In this document: positions 31,779-41,148 of the stretch, one piece after another
Position numbering within the stretch: the stretch's first letter is position 1
How the letters are laid out: each line of letters opens with the position of its first letter
Assembly (NCBI GenBank): GCA_902363675.1
Contig: CABJAV010000022.1
Span: forward strand, 1-49,444
DNA from: Lachnospiraceae bacterium
GTDB taxonomy: Bacteria; Bacillota; Clostridia; Lachnospirales; Lachnospiraceae
Reading direction: 5' to 3'
Length of the DNA: 49,444 bases
Translations under genes and position numbers: made by a program
Notes under the pieces: generated by a model
Told to the model about the DNA's origin: nothing
What the model saw: only the letters and a program-made list of their open reading frames with translations
Database searches by the model: none

Positions 31779-32263
31779 ACAAACAGGAAGTATACCAATT
31801 TTTACAGGAGAAAAATATCTGGTTCGAGATAACCGAACACAAGGCAGTCTACAATATGGAAGAAGTTGCAGAAATTGAAATTCCATATCCCAAAGCAGAT
31901 GCAAAAACACTTTTTATCCGGGATGACAAGAAGAAAAATTATTACCTGATTACAGTAAAGGGCAGTAAGAGAGTCAATTTGAAAGAGTTTCGGAAACAAT
32001 ATCAGACACGTCCAGTGAGTTTTGCTTCGGAACAGGAGCTGTTGGAGAAACTCGGATTGATTGCTGGATCGGTGACACCTTTGGGAATCTTGAATGACCA
32101 GGACAAAGAGGTAAAGGTGTTCTTTGATAGAGAACTTACGGAAAACGAAGGATTGATAGGTGTTCATCCGAATGAGAATACAGCGACGGTGTGGATGAAA
32201 ACGCAGGATCTGATCGAAATCATCAGAGAGCATGGAAATGAAGTTGTTATTGCAGATATTTAA
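31775..32263 (+). CDS. ProX/YbaK-type aminoacyl-tRNA deacylase
   Basis: This 162-residue protein has the YbaK/ProRS editing-domain fold. Visible family features are EHKAVYNMEEVAEIEIPYP, ADAKTLFIRDDKKKNYYLITV and GSVTPLGILND, ending HPNENTATVWM. Free-standing ProX-type proteins hydrolyse Ala mischarged on tRNA-Pro in the cytoplasm. The ATG overlaps the preceding stop (ATGA), suggesting translational coupling with the transglutaminase-like gene, although the functions look unrelated. Intact. Confidence 0.87.
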   Translation: MNKQEVYQFLQEKNIWFEITEHKAVYNMEEVAEIEIPYPKADAKTLFIRDDKKKNYYLITVKGSKRVNLKEFRKQYQTRPVSFASEQELLEKLGLIAGSVTPLGILNDQDKEVKVFFDRELTENEGLIGVHPNENTATVWMKTQDLIEIIREHGNEVVIADI

Positions 32264-32322
32264 CAAAAGAAATTTCACAGCAGTTGACAGAACCATTTTA
32301 GTGCAAAAAGGAGGAAAAAATT

Positions 32323-33522
32323 ATGTTAACATCATTGGCACTTATCTTTCTGGTCGGGCTGGCAATGGGGGCAATTTGTCAGAGACTGAAGCTTCCGAGG
32401 ATCATAGGAATGCTCATCACAGGCATTGTGTTGGGACCATATGTGTTGGATTTCCTGGATTCTTCCATTCTGTCAATTTCTGCGGATCTGCGGAAAATGG
32501 CATTGATCATTATACTGCTGAAAGCCGGATTATCGCTGGATTTGAATGACTTGAAAAAGGTGGGAAGACCGGCAATTATGCTGTCATTTGTTCCGGCATC
32601 ATTTGAGATTATCGGCTATGTGTTGCTTGCACCATGGATTCTGGGAATTACCCATGTAGAGGCGGCTGTCATGGGCGCTGTGCTGGCAGCGGTATCTCCG
32701 GCGGTAGTGGTTCCGCGTATGGTGAATCTGATGGAATCAAAATATGGTACCGAGAAAGCAATTCCACAGATGATCATGGCGGGTGCATCCTGCGATGACA
32801 TCTTTGTAATCGTGTTGTTCACGACATTTTTGAGCATGGCGCAGGGAGGAAATGCAAATGTATTGGATTTTGTAAATGTGCCGGTTTCTATTGTGCTTGG
32901 AATTCTGCTGGGCGCGGTCGTGGGTTATGGGCTGTATCTGTTTTTTGAGACATCTTATGCGCATAAACATTGCGTGCGAAACAGCACGAAAGTCATTATT
33001 GTGCTTGGCGCTTCCTTTTTGCTTGTTGCGGTAGAAGGATGGCTGGAAGGAAAAGTGGCAGTTTCCGGATTGCTGGCAGTCGTAAGTATGGCATGTGTGC
33101 TGAAGTTAAAAAGTACGGCATTTGTTTCGAAACGGTTGTCAGAAAAATTTGGAAAGTTGTGGATTGCTGCGGAAGTCATTTTATTTGTATTGGTCGGTGC
33201 AGCAGTGGATATCCGCTATACCTTGCAGGCAGGACTGGCTGCAATTGCCATGATTTTGCTTGCATTGCTTTTTCGTACATGCGGGGTATTGCTTTGTGTT
33301 GCAAAGACAAATCTATCGTGGAAAGAGCGCGCTTTCTGTGTGATCGCATATCTGCCGAAAGCGACGGTACAGGCCGCAATCGGCTCGGTTCCTTTAGCTT
33401 CCGGACTGGCATGTGGAAAGATCGTGCTGTCGGTAGCTGTTATGGCGATCATCATTACGGCACCGCTTGGCGCATTTGGAATGGATCAGACATACCGAAA
33501 GCTTCTGCACCATGAACAATAG
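32323..33522 (+). CDS. Cation:proton antiporter (CPA2-like)
   Basis: This 399-residue integral membrane protein has about 12 hydrophobic segments. It has the CPA antiporter pattern: LKLPRIIGMLITGIVLGP in the first helices, the ion-binding acidic pair in ASCDDIFVIVLF (near residue 160), and C-terminal helices with YLPKATVQAAIGSVPLA. It should exchange Na+ or K+ for protons across the cytoplasmic membrane. Its length lacks a TrkA-like cytoplasmic tail. AAAGGAGG lies upstream of the ATG. A LysR-type regulator gene converges on it. Confidence 0.87.
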   Translation: MLTSLALIFLVGLAMGAICQRLKLPRIIGMLITGIVLGPYVLDFLDSSILSISADLRKMALIIILLKAGLSLDLNDLKKVGRPAIMLSFVPASFEIIGYVLLAPWILGITHVEAAVMGAVLAAVSPAVVVPRMVNLMESKYGTEKAIPQMIMAGASCDDIFVIVLFTTFLSMAQGGNANVLDFVNVPVSIVLGILLGAVVGYGLYLFFETSYAHKHCVRNSTKVIIVLGASFLLVAVEGWLEGKVAVSGLLAVVSMACVLKLKSTAFVSKRLSEKFGKLWIAAEVILFVLVGAAVDIRYTLQAGLAAIAMILLALLFRTCGVLLCVAKTNLSWKERAFCVIAYLPKATVQAAIGSVPLASGLACGKIVLSVAVMAIIITAPLGAFGMDQTYRKLLHHEQ

Positions 33523-33564
33523 CATTTGAACATATCCTGTGAAGGAATTGTTCATAGTTTCAAA

Positions 33565-34461
33565 CTATGACAAATGATCTTCCAGAATCATTTTCCGGAA
33601 CTGTCGGGCAGCTGTATTCAGCGGATGCTGGCAGTCGTATACCATGCATATATTTCGTTCCGGGATATTTTCTTTCAGTGATATCTGGACAATTTCTCTT
33701 TTTTGAATAGAATCACGTGCCATTGCTTCCGGAAGAAAAGCCAGGCCCAGCTCGCATTTGACAAGAGGGAGAATCTGATCGGTTGTGGCAGTTTCGGTAT
33801 CAGGGGCAAGTTCGAGTCCGTGAGAGAGAAAAAGCGAATGATAAAACTGGAACGTCGTTGTTTCACGCCCAAGCGATATCAGCGGATAGTTCTTTAATTC
33901 TGCAAGTGACAGTTCCTGGCTGCCAAGGGCGGTAAAAGTCGTGCCACCGACAAGAATTTCCTGAAAAGGCTGCAGCATAATCTGTCTGAGCGGTGATTCC
34001 ACGGAAGCAGGAGTTGATACAATAGCAAAGTCGATTTTTCCGCTTTTTACGGAATCAATGGCCTGTGGGGTGGAGTGATTGTACAGTTTCAGGCGAATGC
34101 CTGGATAGGTCATATGAAACGCCTTGAGTTTATCAAAAAGAAAAATATTTAAGGCGGTCTCGCTGACACCGATCGCAATGCTTCCGTGTGACAGCCCCGT
34201 ACTATCCGATAATTCCTCTTCTGCGGCAAAAATCTGTGACATTGCAGCGGAAATATGGGTATAAAGTTTTTCCCCTTCCGGGGTAAGCTGAATGCCCCGG
34301 TTGGTGCGGACAAATAAGGTTGTATTGATCTGCTGCTCCAGACAATTCATGGCACGTGTCACATTCGGCTGACTGCTGCCGAGTGCATGTGCGGCTTTGG
34401 TAAAGTTGTGGTATTTTGCAACATAATAAAAAATCCGGTAGTATTCAAAATTTACATTCAT
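33565..34461 (-). CDS. LysR family transcriptional regulator
   Basis: This 298-residue protein has an N-terminal winged helix-turn-helix (YYVAKYHNFTKAAHALGSSQPNVTRAMNCLEQQ) and a LysR substrate-binding domain. It lies divergent from the hypothetical-ThrE-purA-pyrB run, with 124 bases between the starts. That gap contains the dyad CTATAA-N8-TTATAG (34495-34514), next to the promoter of the opposite genes. LysR regulators classically act on such divergent promoters, so control of the ThrE-type exporter by an amino-acid ligand is a reasonable inference. Intact. Confidence 0.88.
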   Translation of the reverse strand: MNVNFEYYRIFYYVAKYHNFTKAAHALGSSQPNVTRAMNCLEQQINTTLFVRTNRGIQLTPEGEKLYTHISAAMSQIFAAEEELSDSTGLSHGSIAIGVSETALNIFLFDKLKAFHMTYPGIRLKLYNHSTPQAIDSVKSGKIDFAIVSTPASVESPLRQIMLQPFQEILVGGTTFTALGSQELSLAELKNYPLISLGRETTTFQFYHSLFLSHGLELAPDTETATTDQILPLVKCELGLAFLPEAMARDSIQKREIVQISLKENIPERNICMVYDCQHPLNTAARQFRKMILEDHLS

Positions 34462-34494
34462 CGATTGAAATCCTCTGACATATCAAAATATTAT

Positions 34495-34545
34495 CTATAA
34501 CATATCAATTATAGTTTTTACTTATTCCTAATGCAAAAGTATAAT
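34495..34545 (+). promoter_or_regulatory. Dyad operator and promoter for the hypothetical-ThrE genes
   Basis: The dyad CTATAA (34495-34500) / TTATAG (34509-34514) adjoins TTTACT (34517-34522), a 17-base spacer and TATAAT (34540-34545). The position fits a LysR activation site next to a weak -35 box. Confidence 0.55.
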
Positions 34546-34585
34546 CATAGAAGATGAAAAAAGCAAGAAAGGAAGCGCATGAAGC

Positions 34586-35347
34586 ATGAAAGAACAGACG
34601 ATTTTTCCACGAGAGGAAAGGGCAGAGGTTTTATTTCAGAAAATTTTAAACGATCCATGGGCATGTGGAAAGTTACAGGAAACATTTTGTAACTGTTTAT
34701 TTTGCAATGATGATTCGGATGCCAGAATTTCTCCGGCAGAATTTTCACAGGCTTTGTTCAATGCGTATGCGAACCGGGACATGTCGGCTTTTCTTATGGC
34801 TATATGCCAGAATACATTGTTTGATCTGTTGAGAAATTCATTTCTGATTCCCTATCGTTTTGATGCAGATGGAAAGCAAAATCCGGTTATCATGACGGAT
34901 GAAAACGGGCAATTGCTTCCGGCATATAAAGGCACAGTTCATGAGAAAGAATACTGGCATTTCCATGAGGTATACAAAGATCTCGGCAATCAGAAAAATA
35001 TATATTTTGCACAGGCATACCGTTACAGCCATGAATACCAGTCGGATCACATGGATGTGAAACAAAAGATTCTTGAGAAAAATACGGGTGTGCTGCTCAT
35101 TCGTGAACTGCCGGATACCGTAAAGGAGAAGGAGACGGAGGCAGAAGCGTATTCCGCAGTGTGGGATCTTATGATTCAGCTGGAAAAGAATCTTCCAATG
35201 GCTTATGTATTTTATGGACAGGATTCGCTGGTGGAGAATAACAACCGGTATGATGAAATCGGAATTTTCCTTCCAAATTCAATTTTCCTGAAAAATTTCG
35301 AACGCCATGTTGCGAAAGCGGAGGAGATTATTTATGGCGAAAAATGA
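34586..35347 (+). CDS. Conserved-looking hypothetical protein upstream of the ThrE exporter
   Basis: This 253-residue soluble protein is not recognised. It has a cysteine pair in CNCLFCNDDSD (about residues 36-46). A helical N-terminal half (SPAEFSQALFNAYANRDMSAFLMAI) and an alpha/beta C-terminal half follow, with YVFYGQDSLVENNNRYDEIGIFLP. No signal peptide or membrane segment is seen. The ATG at 34586 follows GAAAGGAAG by ten bases; an out-of-frame ATG at 34579 is too close. Its last 14 bases overlap the start of the ThrE gene, so the two are translationally linked. A role in amino-acid export or its regulation is only a contextual guess. Confidence 0.65.
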   Translation: MKEQTIFPREERAEVLFQKILNDPWACGKLQETFCNCLFCNDDSDARISPAEFSQALFNAYANRDMSAFLMAICQNTLFDLLRNSFLIPYRFDADGKQNPVIMTDENGQLLPAYKGTVHEKEYWHFHEVYKDLGNQKNIYFAQAYRYSHEYQSDHMDVKQKILEKNTGVLLIRELPDTVKEKETEAEAYSAVWDLMIQLEKNLPMAYVFYGQDSLVENNNRYDEIGIFLPNSIFLKNFERHVAKAEEIIYGEK

Positions 35348-36674
35348 TTATGTAGAAATTATGGAAAAAAATCATATGGAAATTCCATGGCATGATTATA
35401 CAGGAAATGACAGTGAAGTGCTGATTCAGCAGGCAGGACTGATTGAAAAGGCATCCGTTATCGGCAGAGTTGGTCTGATCATGCTTTCCTGCGGAACCGG
35501 AGCATGGCGTGTGCGGACTTCTATGAACCGGCTTTCCAAGGAACTGGGAGTAACCTGTACGGTGGATGTGGGATTGATGTCTATAGAGTTTAACTGTTTT
35601 GACGGAAAAGAGTGTGTTTCCCAATCTCTTAGTATTGCAAATACCGGAGTAAATACTTCCAAACTTTATCGGATGGAACAGTTTGTAGATAGTTTTCCAT
35701 CCCGGGAAGCACATCTGACAGGCGAAGAAATCCACAAGAGGCTGGATGAAATTGAACAGATTCATGCACTCTATTCTCCGGTAAAACTCGGATTGGCAGC
35801 GGCACTTGCATGTTGTGGATTTACATTTCTGCTGGGTGGTGGCCCCGTGGAGATGATATTTGCATTTATTGCAGCCGGTGTTGGTAACCTTATCCGGATG
35901 AAGCTGATCAAACATCATTACACGTTGTTTTTGAACATTGCAGTATCTATTTCAGCTGCATGTCTGACGTATGCGGTCTGTCTGCATATGGCAGAGCTGC
36001 TGTTTCACATTTCCGCAGTGCACGAGGCCGGATATATCTGTTCTATGTTGTTTATTATTCCGGGATTTCCGTTTATCACAAGTGGAATTGACCTGGCAAA
36101 ACTGGATTTGCGATCCGGTCTGGAGCGGCTTACCTATTCCATCATTATTGTTCTGGTTGCGACAATGTTTGCATGGATCATGGCGCTTTTGTTAAAGCTT
36201 CAGCCACAGGATTTTGCAGCTTTGCATCTGGGAAATATGACGCATTTGTTTTTACGTCTGATTGCCAGTTTTTGCGGCGTTTTCGGTTTCTCAATCATGT
36301 TTAACAGCTCGGTCTATATGGCAGCAACGGCGGCATGTATCGGTGCCGTTGCAAATACATTGCGGCTGGAACTGGTCGATTTTACAAGGATGCCATCTGC
36401 GGCTGCTGCTTTTATAGGAGCACTGACGGCAGGTCTGCTCGCATCCATTATCAAGAGAAATCATGGATATCCGAGAATTTCACTGACGGTGCCATCCATT
36501 GTAATTATGGTGCCGGGATTATATCTGTACCGTGCGATTTATAATTTTGGAATTATGTCACTGACCGAGGCGGTTTCATGGTTTGCGGCGGCGATTATGA
36601 TTATTGTATCGTTACCGCTCGGACTTATTTTTGCGCGAATACTTACCGACCGGACATTCCGGTATTGCACATAA
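35334..36674 (+). CDS. ThrE-type threonine/serine exporter family protein
   Basis: This 446-residue protein fuses the two ThrE modules. An N-terminal cytoplasmic DUF1212-type domain (residues 1-125) contains GTGAWRVRTSMNRLSKELGV. About ten membrane helices then follow, the last group resembling DUF3815. The repeated FPFITSGIDLAKLDLRSGLERL segment between helices is typical. The family exports threonine and serine using proton motive force. The ATG at 35334 follows GGAG; the upstream in-frame region lies within the overlapping hypothetical gene. The gene precedes purA by 55 bases. Confidence 0.87.
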   Translation: MAKNDYVEIMEKNHMEIPWHDYTGNDSEVLIQQAGLIEKASVIGRVGLIMLSCGTGAWRVRTSMNRLSKELGVTCTVDVGLMSIEFNCFDGKECVSQSLSIANTGVNTSKLYRMEQFVDSFPSREAHLTGEEIHKRLDEIEQIHALYSPVKLGLAAALACCGFTFLLGGGPVEMIFAFIAAGVGNLIRMKLIKHHYTLFLNIAVSISAACLTYAVCLHMAELLFHISAVHEAGYICSMLFIIPGFPFITSGIDLAKLDLRSGLERLTYSIIIVLVATMFAWIMALLLKLQPQDFAALHLGNMTHLFLRLIASFCGVFGFSIMFNSSVYMAATAACIGAVANTLRLELVDFTRMPSAAAAFIGALTAGLLASIIKRNHGYPRISLTVPSIVIMVPGLYLYRAIYNFGIMSLTEAVSWFAAAIMIIVSLPLGLIFARILTDRTFRYCT

Positions 36675-36729
36675 CAAATTATGCATGGATTGATGTTCAA
36701 AGATAGTGTCGAAAGAAGGAGGATAAAAT

Positions 36730-38031
36730 ATGCTTACAGCTGTAACAGGAATTAACTGGGGAGATGAAGGAAAAGGTCGTGTGATCGATCTGCTTGCGGA
36801 GAATGCAGATGTTGTTGTCCGCTATCAGGGAGGCAATAACGCCGGACATACGGTGGTTGCCAAACAGCAAAAAGTTGTTTTAAATCTGCTGCCATCCGGT
36901 ATTCTGCATGAGAATGTGGTATGTGTACTTGGTGATGGTATGGTGGTAGATCTGGAACATCTGACAAACGAAATCGCACAGATTAGGGAAAAAGGTGTTG
37001 TGGTCACACCAAAGAACTTAAAACTTTCCAAACGGGCAACAATCTCGATGCCATGGCACAAAATTCAGGATGAACTCGAAGAGACGCGTCTTGCAAAAAC
37101 CGGAGCGGCATTTGGGTCCACAAAAAGAGGCATCGCCTATGCATACAGTGACAAATACAGAAAGAAAACACTGCGTCTTGGGGACCTGCTTCATCTAAAA
37201 GAGGAATCCGTACAGAACCGTTTGAAAATGATGCTCGAGGCAAAGAATCTGGAACTTGCAGGATGCTATCATCAGGAACCGATGTCCTATCCGGCACTGC
37301 TTTCCTGGTGTGAAGATCAGGCAGCAGAGTTGTGGCCATATATAGTAGACACAGGTGCTTATCTCGAGGAAGCGTTAAAGGAAGGAAAAAGGGTTGTTTT
37401 AGAGGCACAGCTTGGAGCTATGCGGGACATTGATTATGGCATTTTCCCATATACATCAAGTTCTTCCACAATTTCTGCCTACGGTCCAATCGGGGCAGGG
37501 ATACCGGGAAAGCAGCTGGACCATGTCGTTGGTGTGCTGAAAGCTTATTCAACCTGTGTAGGTGCAGGACCATTTACCGCAGAAAAAGCCATGCCGGAAT
37601 CCTGGATGGAACTTTTGCGCAAGTTTGGTGGAGAATATGGTGCTGCCACAGGACGTCCACGTCGTGTAGGTCCGTTTGATGCGGTTGCAAGCCGGTATGG
37701 ATTAAAGTGCCAGAATGCGGACAAGATTGCATTAACCAAGCTGGATGTGCTCAGCATGATGAAAGAAATTCCTGTGATTGTGGGCTACAAAAAGGGAAAT
37801 CAGGAAGTGACAGATTTTGATCCGGTAGAGGATCTCGAAGAATATGCACCGATTGTAAGAATGCTTCCGGGCTGGCAGACAGACATCAGCGGCTGCAAAA
37901 CCTATGATGAACTGCCGGATGCGGCAAAGACATATGTGGAGACATTAGAGGATCTTCTGCAGCATGAAATACAGTTCATATCCGTAGGTGCAGAGAGAAG
38001 TCAGTATTTAACAAAAGGAGAGTGGTTATGA
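36730..38031 (+). CDS. purA: Adenylosuccinate synthetase
   Basis: This 433-residue enzyme converts IMP, aspartate and GTP to adenylosuccinate, the first committed step to AMP. The N-terminal GTP-binding signature is NWGDEGKGR with catalytic D12, and NNAGHTVV provides H40. Further blocks are [31 protein letters not shown](I/T)-type strand and [18 protein letters not shown] precedes the ATG. Its stop overlaps the pyrB start (ATGA), coupling purine and pyrimidine synthesis genes, both of which consume aspartate. No purine riboswitch fits in the 55-base upstream gap. Confidence 0.95.
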   Translation: MLTAVTGINWGDEGKGRVIDLLAENADVVVRYQGGNNAGHTVVAKQQKVVLNLLPSGILHENVVCVLGDGMVVDLEHLTNEIAQIREKGVVVTPKNLKLSKRATISMPWHKIQDELEETRLAKTGAAFGSTKRGIAYAYSDKYRKKTLRLGDLLHLKEESVQNRLKMMLEAKNLELAGCYHQEPMSYPALLSWCEDQAAELWPYIVDTGAYLEEALKEGKRVVLEAQLGAMRDIDYGIFPYTSSSSTISAYGPIGAGIPGKQLDHVVGVLKAYSTCVGAGPFTAEKAMPESWMELLRKFGGEYGAATGRPRRVGPFDAVASRYGLKCQNADKIALTKLDVLSMMKEIPVIVGYKKGNQEVTDFDPVEDLEEYAPIVRMLPGWQTDISGCKTYDELPDAAKTYVETLEDLLQHEIQFISVGAERSQYLTKGEWL

Positions 38032-38984
38032 GACATTTGATAAGTCCTTTGGATTTTACAGTAGAAGAAACGTATGAAGTGCTGGATTTTGCAGACCGGA
38101 TCGCTGCGAATCCGAAAGCTTATGCCCATGCAGCAGACGGCAGACAGCTTGCAACGCTTTTTTATGAGCCAAGCACAAGAACGAGGCTTTCTTTTGAGTC
38201 GGCAATGCTCAGTCTTGGCGGACAGACAATTGGATTTGCAGGTGCAGAACAATCGAGCGTTTCCAAAGGGGAAACGATTGCAGATACCGTAAGGGTTGTC
38301 AGTTGCTATGCAGATATTATTGCCATGCGTCATCCAAAGGAAGGGGCACCGCTTTGTGCATCCATGTATTCGAAAATCCCGGTCATCAATGCGGGAGATG
38401 GCGGACATAACCATCCGACACAGACATTGATCGATCTGATGACCATTCGCCAGAGACTTGGAAGACTCGACAATCTGACGATCGGTTTCTGTGGAGATTT
38501 GAAGTTCGGAAGAACGGTGCACTCACTGGTGAAGAGTCTGGTGCGCCATACAGGAAACAAATTCTATTTTATCTCGCCCGAAGAACTCAGAATCCCGGAT
38601 TATCTTGTAGACGAAACATTAGAGCCGACGCATACGCCGTATGAGGAAGTGTCCAGTCTGGAGGACAGTCTTCCGAAGCTGGATGTTCTCTATATGACGA
38701 GAGTGCAGAAAGAGCGCTTTTTCAATGAAGAGGATTATATTCGTCTGAAGGACACTTATGTTCTCAACCGGGAAAAGCTGCAGCTGGCAAAGGAAAATAT
38801 GCCGGTACTGCATCCACTGCCACGTGTTGATGAGATCGCTTACGATGTGGATGATGACAACAGAGCAGCTTATTTTCAGCAGGTACAGAACGGAAAATAT
38901 ATGCGTATGGCGTTAATTCTTTCTTTGCTCGGAATCGAAGATCCGCAGACAGGAAAAAAAGTTCTTGAATTAAGAGAATCTTAA
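38028..38984 (+). CDS. pyrB: Aspartate carbamoyltransferase catalytic subunit
   Basis: The ATG at 38028 follows AAGGAG by seven bases and overlaps the purA stop. The 318-residue enzyme has the carbamoyl-phosphate loop [13 protein letters not shown] (STRTR at 49-53), the [11 protein letters not shown] strand and the HPLPRVDEI aspartate loop. It condenses carbamoyl phosphate and aspartate in pyrimidine synthesis. No pyrI regulatory subunit gene follows; the next gene belongs to a different operon with its own promoter. Such lone pyrB genes are common among Firmicutes. Confidence 0.94.
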   Translation: MRHLISPLDFTVEETYEVLDFADRIAANPKAYAHAADGRQLATLFYEPSTRTRLSFESAMLSLGGQTIGFAGAEQSSVSKGETIADTVRVVSCYADIIAMRHPKEGAPLCASMYSKIPVINAGDGGHNHPTQTLIDLMTIRQRLGRLDNLTIGFCGDLKFGRTVHSLVKSLVRHTGNKFYFISPEELRIPDYLVDETLEPTHTPYEEVSSLEDSLPKLDVLYMTRVQKERFFNEEDYIRLKDTYVLNREKLQLAKENMPVLHPLPRVDEIAYDVDDDNRAAYFQQVQNGKYMRMALILSLLGIEDPQTGKKVLELRES

Positions 38985-38995
38985 CCTCTGCAATA

Positions 38996-39024
38996 TTGTT
39001 GTTTTCCCATAATTGCATTATACT
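38996..39024 (+). promoter_or_regulatory. Promoter of the MoxR-DUF58-transglutaminase operon
   Basis: TTGTTG (38996-39001) and TATACT (39019-39024) are 17 bases apart. They lie 50 bases before the MoxR start. Confidence 0.6.
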
Positions 39025-39074
39025 GAATTTATATTAGAAGGTTAGTAGAATGCTCGTAATATGGGGGAACAACA

Positions 39075-40031
39075 ATGAGTCAGATTTATGAAAATGCAAG
39101 GGCAGTCATGGACGAAGTAAAACACGCCGTTACCGGCAAAGATGACTGCATTCAGAAAACTTTCGCGGCAATTCTCGCGGGAGGTCATATCTTAATAGAG
39201 GATGTGCCGGGTGTCGGTAAGACAACTCTGGCAATCGCTTTTTCCAAGGTCATGGGCCTGGAAAATCACAGAGTACAGTTCACGCCGGATGTCATGCCGG
39301 CAGACATTCTTGGATTTAATATGTATCAAAAGAATACAGGAGAATTTGTGTATTATCCGGGAACAATTATGTGTAATTTGTTTCTGGCGGATGAGATCAA
39401 CCGGACTTCTCCAAAGACGCAGTCGGCTTTGCTCGAAGTTATGGAAGAAGGCAGGGTAACCGTAGATGGCGTCAGCCGTGAAGTGCCGAAGCCTTTTATT
39501 GTTATGGCAACACAGAATCCGAAGGGAAGTGCAGGAACCCAGCTTTTGCCGGAGTCCCAGCTGGATCGTTTCATGATCTGTATGAGCATGGGCTATCCGG
39601 ATCTTGAGAGTGAGATTGCCATTGCAAAAGGCAAAAGTACGGCTGCGGGATTTGGTGAGTTGCGGGCAGTTCTGCAGGCGCAGCAGCTGGTGGACATGCA
39701 GGCACAGGTGGAGAATGTGTATGTTCATGACAGCATTTATGCGTACATTACAAACCTGATGAACAAGACGCGAAACAGTAATTACATTGAACTTGGTGTC
39801 AGCCCGCGAGGAACGATCGCCTGTGTGCGCATGGCGAAAGCCTGGGCATTTCTTCAGGGGAGGGAATATGTGATTCCATCCGATGTTACCGATATTTTTA
39901 TGGATATCGCAAAGCATCGTATTGTGCCAAACACCAAGGCGCGGGTGGCACATGTGACGGAAGAGGCGATTTTATCCCAGATTATAGCGGATACAAGACA
40001 GCCGGCATCATATATGGAAAAGGTGGATTAG
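39075..40031 (+). CDS. MoxR family AAA+ ATPase
   Basis: This 318-residue AAA+ protein has Walker A VPGVGKTTLA (around residues 43-52), Walker B FLADEINRTSPKTQSALLEVMEE, sensor 1 FIVMATQNP and the arginine-finger region LPESQLDRFMICM. MoxR ATPases act as chaperones that assemble or activate partner proteins, and typically sit next to DUF58 and transglutaminase genes, as here. It is the first gene of a tightly packed three-gene operon, with one base between its stop and the next start. Intact. Confidence 0.92.
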   Translation: MSQIYENARAVMDEVKHAVTGKDDCIQKTFAAILAGGHILIEDVPGVGKTTLAIAFSKVMGLENHRVQFTPDVMPADILGFNMYQKNTGEFVYYPGTIMCNLFLADEINRTSPKTQSALLEVMEEGRVTVDGVSREVPKPFIVMATQNPKGSAGTQLLPESQLDRFMICMSMGYPDLESEIAIAKGKSTAAGFGELRAVLQAQQLVDMQAQVENVYVHDSIYAYITNLMNKTRNSNYIELGVSPRGTIACVRMAKAWAFLQGREYVIPSDVTDIFMDIAKHRIVPNTKARVAHVTEEAILSQIIADTRQPASYMEKVD

Positions 40032-40032
40032 C

Positions 40033-41148
40033 GTGATTAGTTTTGTGATCGGGGCATTGGTTACGGTTTTTACATTTTATATCGCACTTATTTATGCGAG
40101 CGTGACAATTGGATTGCTTGGCTTTGCCGAAGCAATTCTTTTGGTGCTCGCTTTTTTATTTTTACTCTGGTATCGCAGGAAAATTGAGGCGGATATACAG
40201 ATTCCGATCGCGGTCGCGGAGCCGGGGGAAAAAGTCCGGCTTACGCTTGCCGTAAAGAATCATAGCCGTATCAGCTGTATGAAAATCAAATACCGAATTA
40301 CCTGTGAGAACGCTTTTATTGGAAAAAGCGAGCGTGCCTGGCAGAAGGGAGCGCCGGTGTATCACGGAAAAAATGAGTATCAGCAGGTGATATATCCGGA
40401 ATATGCGGGGAATTATGAATTTGGTTTAAAGAAGATCAAAATTTATGATCTGACCGGCCTTTTCTGCATAACAAAGAAAGTCGGTCGATCGTGCAATGTT
40501 ATGATTTTCCCGGAACTGATCAGTGTTGGTGTGCATGTATCGGAACACACACGCAACTTTTTCGGAGAGGCAGATGTCTACGATGATTTTCATCCGGGAG
40601 ATGATCCGAGCGAAATCTTTGGGGTGCGTGAGTTCCGCGCCGGGGACAAAATGCAGAGCATTCACTGGAAGTTAAGTGCAAAATCGGATGATCTGCTCGT
40701 GCGGGAAAACAGCCAGCCAAAGGCCTGTCCGCTTGTGTTCCTGCTGGAGCCGCCACATATGAAAAAGAAATGGAAAAAGAAGAATGCAAAAACCAATAAC
40801 GAAGAGAAGTTTCTTACGGTGATGGCAGGAGTGGTGTTTTCCCTGATGGATGCAGCCTGTCCGCACTATGTGGCATGGTACAGTGTCAGCCGCAAAGATG
40901 TTGTCCGTATCCGGATTGACGATGAGGAAAGCTTTTATATGTTTTTATGTTACTATCTCGCAGACGGCTATGTGACGGCACCGCAGCCTTTACCGACGAT
41001 GTACAAAGAAAAATATAAGCGGGAGAATCTGTTGTACACAATGTATTTGGATGCTTCTATGCATTTGATCTTAAATGACAAAGAAATTGTTTCATTGGAC
41101 GAAAAAGACTGGAAAGAAAAAATGGAAACCATGGAATTAATGTTATGA
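40033..41148 (+). CDS. DUF58 domain-containing membrane protein
   Basis: This 371-residue protein has one or two N-terminal membrane helices (about residues 5-45), an extracytoplasmic-type beta segment, and the DUF58 signature YDDFHPGDDPSEIFGVREFRAGD followed by SIHWKLSAKSDDLLVRE. The DUF58 part resembles a von Willebrand-like fold and is the usual partner of MoxR. It starts with a GTG one base after the MoxR stop. Its end overlaps the next start (ATGA). A role in a membrane complex with the other two operon products is inferred from the conserved gene order. Confidence 0.88.
   Translation: MISFVIGALVTVFTFYIALIYASVTIGLLGFAEAILLVLAFLFLLWYRRKIEADIQIPIAVAEPGEKVRLTLAVKNHSRISCMKIKYRITCENAFIGKSERAWQKGAPVYHGKNEYQQVIYPEYAGNYEFGLKKIKIYDLTGLFCITKKVGRSCNVMIFPELISVGVHVSEHTRNFFGEADVYDDFHPGDDPSEIFGVREFRAGDKMQSIHWKLSAKSDDLLVRENSQPKACPLVFLLEPPHMKKKWKKKNAKTNNEEKFLTVMAGVVFSLMDAACPHYVAWYSVSRKDVVRIRIDDEESFYMFLCYYLADGYVTAPQPLPTMYKEKYKRENLLYTMYLDASMHLILNDKEIVSLDEKDWKEKMETMELML

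Noticed and set aside
36675..36729. Purine riboswitch before purA
   Set aside because: The gap is only 55 bases and has no aptamer-like folds.
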